Source of the DNA: Caldilineaceae bacterium
Lineage (GTDB): Bacteria > Chloroflexota > Anaerolineae > Caldilineales > Caldilineaceae
Assembly (NCBI GenBank): GCA_015494005.1
Contig: WGCB01000790.1
Span: 1-5,343 of the forward strand
Direction: 5' to 3'
DNA: 5,343 bases
Shown: positions 1-5,343 of the stretch, in pieces
Layout: each line of letters begins with the position of its first letter
How positions within the stretch are numbered: position 1 is the first letter of the stretch
Program-made: the position numbers and the translations under genes
The notes under the pieces: model-generated
The model's input: only the letters and a program-made list of their open reading frames with translations
Database searches by the model: none
Told to the model about the DNA's origin: nothing

Positions 1-76
1 ATGCGTTTTGGGGTCTTTCAAGGTGCTTCGACGACAGTGAATCCCGGCCGCTGTGCACCCACGCTTGCGGCGACAC
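1..76 (-). CDS. Possible start of the next gene, cut by the window edge
   Basis: A GTG at 76 opens a minus-strand frame with no stop to the left edge (25 codons, beginning MSPQAWVHSGRDSL). GAAGGA (89-84) lies 7 nt upstream, a good ribosome-binding site, and the promoter's expected start near 103 would leave a leader of about 27 nt. Against it, the third codon positions are less GC-rich than in the neighbouring genes, the piece matches no family I know, and the same stretch folds into a strong stem-loop. It is too short to judge; it may be only a chance open frame in an untranslated leader. Confidence 0.22.
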   Translation of the reverse strand, partial: MSPQAWVHSGRDSLSSKHLERPQNA

Positions 77-96
77 GCAGCCGTCCTTCACTGCCA
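32..96 (-). ncRNA. Structured 5' leader or small RNA element (long stem-loop), family not recognised
   Basis: The minus-strand RNA can fold into one long hairpin beginning about 7 nt after the expected transcription start. The outer stem is 96-87 with 41-32: ten pairs, of which seven (CAGTGAA/TTCACTG) are Watson-Crick in a row. A symmetric 3x3 purine internal loop follows, GGA (86-84) facing GGA (44-42). The second stem is CGGCTGC (83-77) with GCGGCCG (51-45), with one G-U. Next are a bulged A52 and four pairs, GTGT (76-73) with GCAC (56-53), again with one wobble. The apex can form a small CGC/GCG stem (72-70 with 64-62) with loop CGCAA. All four G-U pairs would be C-A mismatches in the plus-strand RNA, so the fold favours the strand the promoter transcribes. 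I match it to no known riboswitch or small-RNA family. The same bases may instead start a protein (GTG at 76), and both may be true. Confidence 0.4.
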
Positions 97-109
97 GGGG
101 CAAGAGTAC

Positions 110-138
110 AGTCTACACTGCTTCCCCCGCCCTGTCAA
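110..138 (-). promoter_or_regulatory. Sigma70-type promoter firing leftward out of the window
   Basis: Minus-strand TTGACA (138-133), a spacer of exactly 17 nt, then TAGACT (115-110). The -35 box is a perfect consensus and the -10 box matches four of six consensus positions, including T1, A2 and T6. Transcription would start near position 103 and leave the window on the left. It sits in non-coding DNA just past the carboxylase operon's probable end, which is where a promoter for the next minus-strand unit belongs. Confidence 0.65.
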
Positions 139-159
139 ATCCCGCCACCCCGTTTTTCC

Positions 160-188
160 AACAAAATCCAGCACCGGAAAAGCGCCGG
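160..188 (-). terminator. Weak Rho-independent terminator candidate for the carboxylase operon
   Basis: On the minus strand CCGGCGC (188-182), loop TTTTCCG, then GTGCTGG (174-168) makes a 7-bp stem with two G-U wobbles, followed directly by ATTTTGTT (167-160). The wobbles pair only in the minus-strand RNA, matching the operon's direction. It lies about 157 nt after the carrier stop codon and ends about 20 nt before the next promoter. The stem is short and the U-run is interrupted, so efficiency may be low or termination may be Rho-dependent. Confidence 0.4.
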
Positions 189-344
189 CAACGGAATCCC
201 TGACCGGACAGGCCCACCGCACTCAGGCCCCTCTATCGCCACCAACTACGACGCTAACCAAGCCCGCTTTGTTCCAGAAAATGGCTCGAAACAGCAAGGA
301 AAATGCCTCGTGTCTCCGCGTCGAAATGCCGTCCGCTCCGCATC
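189..344. other. Intergenic stretch after the carrier gene, nothing convincing found
   Basis: From the carrier stop codon to the terminator candidate I see no gene with a ribosome-binding site and family-like protein on either strand. Open frames crossing it on the plus strand are low-complexity Pro/Arg/Ser sequence. Two GGCATTT copies on the minus strand (333-327 and 307-301) form a short direct repeat of unclear meaning. Confidence 0.6.
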
Positions 345-839
345 TCAGCCCAGGATCAACAGGAGCGCGTTCTGTTCCACCCGTTCGCCAGCGGCCACCT
401 CCACTTTGCGGACCACACCCGCCCGCAGGGCCCGAATCTCGTTCTCCATCTTCATGGCCTCCAGGATCACCAGAGGCTGATCCTCGGCCACTGTGTCCCC
501 TTCGGCCACCAGCACCTTGATCACCAACCCAGGAATGGGGGCCCGGACTGGCAGCTTCCCATGGGGCAGGGCAGGCCCTCGCCTCCCCGCGCTCAGCCGA
601 CGGCTCCGCTCATCCTCCACGGCCACGTGGATCTGCTCCCCCCGCAGAGTCACCGCATAGGCGCCCCCCTGGTTCTCCACGAACAGCTCGTAGCTGTCCC
701 CGTTCACCAAGGCGCTGAAGAGCCCTGGAGCGCCGCTCTGCTGCAGATCCACATCCACCGGCTCCCCGTCCACCAGGACCTGGCTGTCCACGATCTCGAT
801 CTCGAATTCCCGGTCCCCCACGGTAGCAAAGTATTTCAA
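345..839 (-). CDS. Biotin carboxyl carrier protein subunit of acyl-CoA carboxylase
   Basis: Carries the biotin that shuttles CO2 from the biotin carboxylase to the carboxyltransferase. 164 aa from the TTG at 839. Residues 1-75, starting KYFATVGDREFEIEIVD, form a beta-rich domain like the BT region that docks carrier and catalytic parts in fused alpha subunits. Residues about 76-96 are a charged, Arg/Gly/Pro-containing linker. Residues 97-164 are the biotinyl/lipoyl domain, with APIPGLVIKVLV (100-111), EGDTV (113-117) and the biotinylation motif EAMKMENE (127-134); the acceptor is K130, codon at 452-450. The gene starts inside the biotin carboxylase stop codon (TTGA, 4-nt overlap), which implies translational coupling. 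The two proteins together (666 aa) are about the size of one fused PccA-type subunit. The carrier is long for the 70-aa minimal type but normal for split acyl-CoA carboxylases. It needs a biotin protein ligase, which is not in this window. Confidence 0.95.
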   Translation of the reverse strand: MKYFATVGDREFEIEIVDSQVLVDGEPVDVDLQQSGAPGLFSALVNGDSYELFVENQGGAYAVTLRGEQIHVAVEDERSRRLSAGRRGPALPHGKLPVRAPIPGLVIKVLVAEGDTVAEDQPLVILEAMKMENEIRALRAGVVRKVEVAAGERVEQNALLLILG

Positions 840-2344
840 CAGCGACCTCCCATGGCTCGCGCGCGCCCGATCTGCTTCCACAGGCTGCGCTGGACGCCCT
901 CTCGTTCTCCGATGTGGACCGCCCGGCGCCCCTCCTCGTGGGCCACCAGGGTGGCCACCACCGCCGCGATCCGTTCGTGCTCCGGAGAGATATGCTTCGC
1001 CTTGACCAGCTGGCGGCGGCTGATGAAACCGGTGTCGAAGGTCCCCCAGATGAACTCCGTGCTGTCCATAATCTCCTGGTGGAAGGGGATGGAGGTTTTG
1101 ATCCCACCGATGCGGTATTCGTTCAGAGCCCGGCGCATGCGCAGGATGGCCTCGGCCCGGGTCTCCCCCCAGACGATGAGCTTGGCGATCATGGGATCGT
1201 AGAACAGGCTCACCTCATAGCCCTGATAGAGGGCACTTTCCACCCGCACCCCCGGGCCCGTGGGCTCCTTCAGGTAGGTGACGGTGCCGCTGTTGGGCAT
1301 GAAGTTGTTGAAGGGATCCTCCGCGGTGATCCGGCACTCCATGGCCCAGCCCTTGGGGACGATGTCCTCCTGCCGGTAGCGCAGGCGACGCCCCGCGGCG
1401 ATGGAGATCTGCTCCTTCACGATGTCCACGCCGGTCACCCACTCGGTCACCGGATGCTCCACCTGGAGCCGGGTGTTCATCTCCAGGAAGTAGTACTTGT
1501 TCTCCTTGCTGTCGAAGAGGAACTCCACCGTGCCCGCGTTCACGTAGTTCACCGCCTCCGCGGCGGCAATGGCCACCCGCCCCATCTCCTCCCGCAGGGC
1601 CTCGTCCACCACCACACTGGGCGATTCCTCGATGAGCTTCTGATGGCGGCGCTGGATGCTGCACTCCCGCTCCCCCAGGTGGATGGTGTGGCCGTGGCTG
1701 TCCGCCAGGATCTGGATCTCGATGTGGCGGGCGTTGGGGATGAACTTCTCCAGGTAGACCTCGTCGTTGCCAAAGGCGCCCATGGCCTCCCGCCGGGCCG
1801 CGCCCAGAGCCCTGGAGAACTCCTCCGGCTCGTGGACGATGCGCATGCCCTTGCCGCCACCGCCAGCCGTGGCCTTGATCATCAGAGGGAAGCCGATCTG
1901 CAGGGCCGCCGCCTTCAGCTCGCTATCCGAAAGCCCTTTCTCCGTGCCCGGCACCAGGGGGACCCCCCGCTCGGCCACGGTGCGCCGGGCGGTGAGCTTG
2001 TCTCCCATCTTCTCGATGGCCTCAGGGGAGGGGCCGATGAAGGTGATCCCGGCGTCCCGGCAGGCCGCGGCGAACTCCGCGTTCTCCGCCAGGAAGCCAT
2101 AGCCCGGGTGGATGGCGTCCACCTCGGCCTTGCGGGCCACGTCGATGATCTTGTCGATGCGCAGGTAGCTCTCCTGGCTGGGGGCCGGGCCAATGTGGTA
2201 GGCCTCGCCCGCGTAGCGCACGTGCAGGGCAATGCGATCCGGATCGGAAAAGACGGCCACGGTGGAGATGCCCCGCTCCTCGCAGGCCCGCAGGACCCGC
2301 ACGGCGATCTCCCCTCGATTGGCCACAAGCACTTTCTTGAACAT
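836..2344 (-). CDS. Biotin carboxylase subunit of acyl-CoA carboxylase (ATP-grasp)
   Basis: ATP-dependent carboxylation of the biotin on the carrier protein, using bicarbonate; cytosolic. 502 aa. The N-terminal pre-ATP-grasp domain begins KKVLVANRGEIAVRVLRAC (3-21) and carries HPGYGFLAEN (79-88). The ATP-grasp domain shows K116, K157, the glycine-rich loop GGGGKGM (161-167), H207, E274 and the catalytic stretch EMNTRLQVEHPVTE (288-301). E288, N290, R292, E296 and R338 fall at the same numbers as the active-site residues of E. coli AccC, so the enzyme looks intact. It is about 50 residues longer than E. coli AccC: the tail (about 453-502, including SLWKQIGR) resembles the helical region that leads into the BT domain of fused PccA-type alpha subunits. 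The start is ATG at 2344 with AAGGA at 2357-2353 and an 8-nt spacer that almost touches the preceding stop codon. Its TGA stop overlaps the TTG start of the biotin carrier gene. Specificity for acetyl- or propionyl-CoA is set by the carboxyltransferase, not here. Confidence 0.97.
   Translation of the reverse strand: MFKKVLVANRGEIAVRVLRACEERGISTVAVFSDPDRIALHVRYAGEAYHIGPAPSQESYLRIDKIIDVARKAEVDAIHPGYGFLAENAEFAAACRDAGITFIGPSPEAIEKMGDKLTARRTVAERGVPLVPGTEKGLSDSELKAAALQIGFPLMIKATAGGGGKGMRIVHEPEEFSRALGAARREAMGAFGNDEVYLEKFIPNARHIEIQILADSHGHTIHLGERECSIQRRHQKLIEESPSVVVDEALREEMGRVAIAAAEAVNYVNAGTVEFLFDSKENKYYFLEMNTRLQVEHPVTEWVTGVDIVKEQISIAAGRRLRYRQEDIVPKGWAMECRITAEDPFNNFMPNSGTVTYLKEPTGPGVRVESALYQGYEVSLFYDPMIAKLIVWGETRAEAILRMRRALNEYRIGGIKTSIPFHQEIMDSTEFIWGTFDTGFISRRQLVKAKHISPEHERIAAVVATLVAHEEGRRAVHIGEREGVQRSLWKQIGRARAMGGRC
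846..851 (-). promoter_or_regulatory. Ribosome-binding site that decides the TTG start of the biotin carrier gene
   Basis: Minus-strand GGGAGG lies inside the last codons of the biotin carboxylase, 6 nt before TTG at 839. The alternative in-frame GTG at 881 has no comparable purine run at the right distance and would add 14 residues (MEADRARASHGRSL) of untypical, arginine-rich sequence. Confidence 0.75.
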
Positions 2345-2358
2345 GGAGGCAATCCTTG

Positions 2359-2937
2359 TCAGCCGATGATGGTTCGATGGACTCGGGCTGTGACCAGCAC
2401 CCGGTCAAAGTCATACGGAGTGGCCGGGAGCTCCGTGCTCTCGTGCCACTCGCCGAAGGCGGGATCGCCGGGGTGGAGGACCAGGCGGCGGAAGCCCCAG
2501 ATGGTCACATCCTGGACCCGACCGATGGGGGTGCGGAAATCCTCCTCCACCACCCCCTGCAACAGGCCGTACCCGGCCAGGTAGCGGGTCTCCCAGGTGC
2601 CGTAGGGCAGGGTGCCGTCTTCCCGAGGGCCACAGGTGACTCGCAGGGCCACCGGCCCGCAGTCCACCAGCAGAGTGGCGAAAGCCTCTCCCTGCTCCTT
2701 GCGAAGGTCCGCCTCCTGGATCTGGCCGGCGAAGGCGTAGCGGGCCCGGCCGGTCTGCTTGAGCTGGCGGACCAGAGGCTCCTTCTGGACCGCGTACCAG
2801 CTCTCCGCCCCAGGGTCGGGCAAGAGCACTCCAGCGTCCAGGATCACCGAGAGCACCTGGCCCTGGCGCAGGCCTGGGTAGCCCATGAGCCGATGCTGTG
2901 CGGCCGGCAGCTCGAATTCCACCTCAAAAAGAGCCAT
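2359..2937 (-). CDS. Uncharacterised 192-aa soluble protein inside the carboxylase operon
   Basis: I do not recognise a family. It is 192 aa with no signal peptide and no membrane segment, and it looks rich in short beta-strand-like stretches (VLSVILDAGVLL 28-39, FATLLVDCGPVALRVTCG 86-103, VQDVTIWGFRRLVL 141-154, DRVLVTARVHRTI 178-190). A glycine- and aromatic-rich centre, PYGTWETRYLAGYGLLQG (111-128), is followed by the acidic VVEEDF. There are two cysteines (93, 102) and no obvious metal-binding or nucleotide-binding motif. The start is ATG at 2937, behind GAGGAG with a short 3-nt spacer; the frame stays open further upstream, but that part overlaps the carboxyltransferase gene and reads as low-complexity Arg/Gly/Pro shadow. 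The gene lies 35 nt after the carboxyltransferase and ends 14 nt before the biotin carboxylase start, so it is very likely co-transcribed. By position it could be an accessory, assembly or regulatory partner of the carboxylase; nothing in the sequence proves that. Confidence 0.8.
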   Translation of the reverse strand: MALFEVEFELPAAQHRLMGYPGLRQGQVLSVILDAGVLLPDPGAESWYAVQKEPLVRQLKQTGRARYAFAGQIQEADLRKEQGEAFATLLVDCGPVALRVTCGPREDGTLPYGTWETRYLAGYGLLQGVVEEDFRTPIGRVQDVTIWGFRRLVLHPGDPAFGEWHESTELPATPYDFDRVLVTARVHRTIIG

Positions 2938-2954
2938 GATCTCCTCGCGGATGG

Positions 2955-2971
2955 CCCGCCGGGCTGGCGGG
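2955..2971 (-). other. GC-only stem-loop in the gap between carboxyltransferase and the 192-aa gene
   Basis: Minus-strand CCCGCC, loop AGCCC, then GGCGGG: a perfect 6-bp GC stem starting 1 nt after the carboxyltransferase stop codon and ending 8 nt before the GAGGAG of the next gene. There is no U-run after it, so it is not a standard terminator. It could protect the upstream message from 3' exonuclease or limit ribosome access downstream, changing subunit ratios. A chance hairpin in GC-rich DNA is also possible. Confidence 0.4.
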
Positions 2972-2972
2972 T

Positions 2973-4532
2973 TTACAGGGGGATGTTGCCGTGCTTCTTG
3001 GGCGGCAGGGACCCCTGTTTGTTCTGCAGCATTTCCAGGGCATTGATGAGCTGGGGGCGGGTCTCCCGGGGCTCGATGACGTTGTCGATGAAGCCGGCGC
3101 CCGCGGCCACGTAGGGGTTGGCGAAGCGCTCCCGGTAGTCGGCCACCAGGCTCGCCCGCTTGGCCACTGGGTCCTCCGCCGCGGCCAGCTCCCGCCGGAA
3201 GATGACGTTCACCGCGCCCTCCGGCCCCATGACTGCGATCTCCGCGCTGGGCCATGCCAGGACCAGGTCCGCGCCCAGGTGGCGGGGATTCATCACGCAG
3301 TAGGCGCCGCCGTAGGCCTTGCGCACGATGACGGTCAGCTTGGGCACCGTGGCCTCCGCGAAGGCGTAGAGGAGCTTGGCCCCGTGGCGGATGATGCCCC
3401 CGTGCTCCTGGTTCACCCCGGGCATGAAGCCAGGCACATCCTCGAAGACCACCAGGGGGATGTTGAAGGCGTCGCAGAAGCGGACGAAACGGGCCGCCTT
3501 CTGGCTGGCCTCGATGTCCAGAACCCCGGCCAGGACCGCCGGCTGCTGGGCCACGATCCCCACGGAGCGGCCACCCAGGCGAGCGAACCCCACCACGATG
3601 TTCATGGCCCAGTGCTCGTGGACCTCCAGGAAGTGGCCCTCGTCCACCACCCGGTGGATGATCTCCTTCATGTCGTAGGGCTTGTTGGGGTTGTCCGGGA
3701 TGATGGTGTCCAGGCTCTCGTCCTGGCGCAGGGGATCGTCCTTGGAGGCGACCAGCGGTGGGTCCTCCAGGTTGTTGGCCGGCAGGTAGCTCATGAGCTG
3801 CTGGGCCAACAGGAGAGCGTCCTCCTCGTTCTCCGCGGTGAAGTGGGCCACCCCCGACTTGCTGGCGTGGACGAAGGCCCCGCCCAGCTCCTCGAAGTCC
3901 ACTTCCTCGTGGGTCACCGTCTTCACCACGTCCGGCCCGGTGACGAACATGTGGCTGGTCTCCTTGACCATGATGACGAAGTCGGTGATGGCCGGGCTGT
4001 AGACCGCGCCCCCGGCGCAGGGCCCCATGATCACGCTGACCTGGGGCACCACGCCCGAGGCCATGACGTTGCGGAAGAAGATGTCCGCGTAGCCGGCCAG
4101 GCTCTTCACCCCTTCCTGGATGCGGGCGCCGCCGGAGTCGTTCAGGCCGATGATCGGCGCCCCGTTCTTCATGGCCATGTCCATGATCTTGCAGATCTTG
4201 GCCGCGTGGGTCTGGCTGACACTGCCGCCGAAGACGGTGAAATCCTGGGAGTAGGCGTAGACCAGGCGGCCGTCGATGGTGCCGTAGCCGGTGACCACCC
4301 CGTCTCCCAGGTATTTCTGTTTATCCAGGCCGAACTCCGTGCAGTTGTGCACCACGAAGGGGTCCAGCTCCCGGAAGCTACCCTTGTCCAGCAGCAGCTC
4401 CAGGCGCTCCCGGGCGGTCAACTTGCCCTTGGCGTGCTGGGCTTCGATGCGCTTCTCGCCACCGCCCAGCTTGGCCAGGGCCTTTTTCTCGCGCAGATGC
4501 AAGATTCTGGGGTTGTTCACGTTGTCGTCCAA
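2973..4532 (-). CDS. Acyl-CoA carboxylase beta subunit (carboxyltransferase), PccB/MmdA type
   Basis: Cytosolic carboxyltransferase that moves CO2 from carboxybiotin to an acyl-CoA, typically propionyl-CoA to methylmalonyl-CoA; the family works as a hexamer. 519 aa, the usual length. The N-terminal crotonase-like half carries [14 protein letters not shown] (36-49), SGGARIQEG (133-141) and [12 protein letters not shown] (170-181), which forms one oxyanion hole. The C-terminal half carries [20 protein letters not shown] (363-382), the second oxyanion-hole segment RKAYGGAY (404-411) and [20 protein letters not shown] (426-445). The tail KKHGNIPL is the family's conserved C-terminus. The start codon is TTG at 4532, preceded by GAGGA with a 5-nt spacer; a GTG four codons later is the only close alternative and has no better site. 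Residue 412, next to the second oxyanion hole, is Cys, whereas characterised propionyl-specific enzymes have Asp and broader ones Ile. Substrate preference (propionyl, acetyl or other) therefore cannot be settled. An AccD of the fatty-acid pathway is excluded by length and lack of the Zn finger. Confidence 0.96.
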   Translation of the reverse strand: MDDNVNNPRILHLREKKALAKLGGGEKRIEAQHAKGKLTARERLELLLDKGSFRELDPFVVHNCTEFGLDKQKYLGDGVVTGYGTIDGRLVYAYSQDFTVFGGSVSQTHAAKICKIMDMAMKNGAPIIGLNDSGGARIQEGVKSLAGYADIFFRNVMASGVVPQVSVIMGPCAGGAVYSPAITDFVIMVKETSHMFVTGPDVVKTVTHEEVDFEELGGAFVHASKSGVAHFTAENEEDALLLAQQLMSYLPANNLEDPPLVASKDDPLRQDESLDTIIPDNPNKPYDMKEIIHRVVDEGHFLEVHEHWAMNIVVGFARLGGRSVGIVAQQPAVLAGVLDIEASQKAARFVRFCDAFNIPLVVFEDVPGFMPGVNQEHGGIIRHGAKLLYAFAEATVPKLTVIVRKAYGGAYCVMNPRHLGADLVLAWPSAEIAVMGPEGAVNVIFRRELAAAEDPVAKRASLVADYRERFANPYVAAGAGFIDNVIEPRETRPQLINALEMLQNKQGSLPPKKHGNIPL

Positions 4533-4537
4533 GGGAA

Positions 4538-4542
4538 TCCTC
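4538..4542 (-). promoter_or_regulatory. Ribosome-binding site supporting the TTG start of the carboxyltransferase
   Basis: Minus-strand GAGGA followed by a 5-nt spacer (TTCCC) and then TTG at 4532. This is the best Shine-Dalgarno match in the 42-nt gap after the membrane protein, and it places the family's conserved N-terminal block at the expected distance. No in-frame ATG lies nearby. Confidence 0.7.
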
Positions 4543-4574
4543 GCTGGAAACTGGAGGGTCGGTTGGGTTCGGCG

Positions 4575-5343
4575 TCAGAAGCCGAAGACCCTCGGGTCGA
4601 TCACACCGGTGAGCAGGAGCAAAGCGATCAGGATGGGCTGGTGGATCACGTAGATGAGGAGGGAGTGGCGGCCCAAGAACTGGAGCAGGTTGAACGGGAA
4701 AAAGCGGCCCAGATCCGGCAAGGCAAAACGCCGGCGACCACCCGGATAGAGGGTATTGCCCAGGAAGATGCCGATGAGCACCACGCCGAACCAGGGCGCC
4801 ACCGGGAAGTAGTCCAGGAAAACGTAGTTGGGTGGCTCGATGCCCAGCCAGACCAGGCCCAGGTGATCCACGTGGAGGGTCTGGAAGTACTCGCTCAGCC
4901 CGATGAGCCCCACGCCCAGGGCCAGGTTCAGGAAGCGATAGCGCAGGAAGGGGTAGGCGATGGCCACGGAAAAGCCGATCAGATGGAGCACGCCGAAATG
5001 GATCTGCCCCACCCCGGCCAGCCAGACCGCGACGGCGATGCCCACCCCCACTCCGAAGATCTGGGCCCCACGCTTCAGGAACTTCAGGTAGAGATCCCGG
5101 GCCCGAGAAAAGCGCGGTCGGGCCCGGTTGTAGCTGAGCACCAGGGAGACCCCCACCAGGGTGATGAAGAGGGTGGCCGTGGTGCGCTGAAAGTAGAACC
5201 AGAAGCCTTGATGTAGCACGATGTACTGCTCGGCCAGGGCTTTGAGATCCCACATGAGGTGGAAGACGACCATCATCACGATGGCCACGCCCCGGAGACT
5301 GTCCACTTCCCACAGACGGCGGACGGCCGCACGGGCCTTCGCC
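4575..5343 (-). CDS. HGSNAT-catalytic/DUF1624-family membrane acetyltransferase-like protein, 5' end missing
   Basis: Polytopic membrane protein resembling the heparan-alpha-glucosaminide N-acetyltransferase catalytic family (DUF1624). The frame is open to the window edge: residues RRLWE precede the in-frame GTG at 5306, and together with the following VDSLRG they form the family's usual N-terminal block, so the true start lies outside. Counting that GTG as residue 1, a histidine sits at residue 16 in VVFHLMWDL, where the family's acyl-accepting His is expected. Later family-like blocks are FGVLHLIG (about 104-111), DYFPVAPWFGV (165-175) and LGRHSLLIYVIHQP (211-224). About seven hydrophobic segments are visible, near 4-20, 41-59, 81-98, 106-120, 124-137, 170-186 and 214-233. 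It ends in TGA, 42 nt before the carboxyltransferase gene. Its substrate is unknown: bacteria carrying this family mostly lack heparan sulfate, so transfer of an acyl group to a cell-surface sugar is only inference. No functional link to the carboxylase is evident beyond co-orientation. Confidence 0.8.
   Translation of the reverse strand, partial: AKARAAVRRLWEVDSLRGVAIVMMVVFHLMWDLKALAEQYIVLHQGFWFYFQRTTATLFITLVGVSLVLSYNRARPRFSRARDLYLKFLKRGAQIFGVGVGIAVAVWLAGVGQIHFGVLHLIGFSVAIAYPFLRYRFLNLALGVGLIGLSEYFQTLHVDHLGLVWLGIEPPNYVFLDYFPVAPWFGVVLIGIFLGNTLYPGGRRRFALPDLGRFFPFNLLQFLGRHSLLIYVIHQPILIALLLLTGVIDPRVFGF

Noticed and set aside
220..260. Hairpin from the two AGGCCC copies on the plus strand downstream of the carrier gene
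   Set aside because: The copies are in direct orientation, not inverted, so they cannot pair into a useful stem.
1..520. Plus-strand open frames of about 155-160 codons in the left-end region
   Set aside because: They are Pro/Ser/Arg-rich and run into the antisense of the biotin carrier gene. No ribosome-binding site or family-like segment is visible.
836..845. Programmed -1 frameshift joining biotin carboxylase and carrier into one protein
   Set aside because: The carrier frame is -1 relative to the carboxylase, but the junction (CGC TGT TGA AAT) has no slippery heptamer. A ribosome-binding site plus TTG explains the arrangement better.
914..2584. 556-codon plus-strand open frame opposite the biotin carboxylase
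   Set aside because: It begins at a GTG with no ribosome-binding site, is antisense to a gene with every catalytic residue in place, and its product is low-complexity Leu/His/Gly/Asp.
2938..3255. Longer N-terminus (106 extra residues) for the 192-aa protein
   Set aside because: It would overlap the carboxyltransferase gene, and the added sequence is Arg/Gly/Pro shadow translation. The ATG at 2937 has GAGGAG just upstream.
2991..5216. 741-codon open frame on the plus strand opposite the carboxyltransferase and membrane protein genes
   Set aside because: It is the antisense shadow of two well-supported genes with strong GC bias at third codon positions. The product is monotonous (His/Asp/Val/Gln-rich) with no motif.
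1..5343. CRISPR array, insertion sequence, tRNA or other mobile-element signs
   Set aside because: No spaced repeats, transposase motifs, terminal inverted repeats or tRNA-like cloverleaf were seen. The window looks like an ordinary metabolic operon.

Overview
The window is a GC-rich bacterial segment. Almost everything in it reads on the minus strand, in five closely packed genes followed by a short intergenic stretch at the left end. The core is a split, biotin-dependent acyl-CoA carboxylase. Its three functional parts are a carboxyltransferase (PccB-like, 519 aa), a biotin carboxylase (AccC/PccA-N-like, 502 aa) and a biotin carrier protein (164 aa). The host is probably an environmental bacterium with a high-GC genome. 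The split three-gene layout, the two TTG start codons and the sequence style remind me of Chloroflexota, but that is a guess from gene style and not from a marker gene.

Layout in transcription order, right to left. (1) 5343-4575: 3' part of an integral-membrane protein of the HGSNAT-catalytic/DUF1624 acetyltransferase-like family; its start is outside the window. (2) 4532-2973: carboxyltransferase, TTG start. (3) 2937-2359: a 192-aa soluble protein I cannot assign, lying between the two catalytic subunit genes. (4) 2344-836: biotin carboxylase. (5) 839-345: biotin carrier, whose TTG start overlaps the stop of gene 4 in a TTGA quadruplet. Gaps between genes are 42, 35, 14 and -4 nt, and each internal gene has its own purine-rich ribosome-binding site, so a single operon is likely. 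The promoter would lie to the right of the window.

Working model: biotin carboxylase charges the biotin on the carrier lysine using ATP and bicarbonate. The carboxyltransferase then moves the carboxyl group to a short acyl-CoA, most likely propionyl-CoA (giving methylmalonyl-CoA) or acetyl-CoA. The carboxyltransferase has cysteine at the position where Asp (propionyl-preferring) or Ile (broader) sits in characterised relatives, so substrate choice is open. The unknown 192-aa protein is a candidate accessory or assembly subunit by position only.

Left end (1-344): no complete gene. It holds a weak intrinsic-terminator candidate for the operon (188-160). It also holds a strong-looking sigma70-type promoter (TTGACA, 17-nt spacer, TAGACT; 138-110) firing leftward out of the window. 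Just after its expected start site lies a long stem-loop (96-32) whose G-U wobbles all favour the minus-strand RNA. The same bases also contain a possible ribosome-binding site and an open GTG frame to the window edge, so a structured leader and a gene start are competing (or coexisting) readings.
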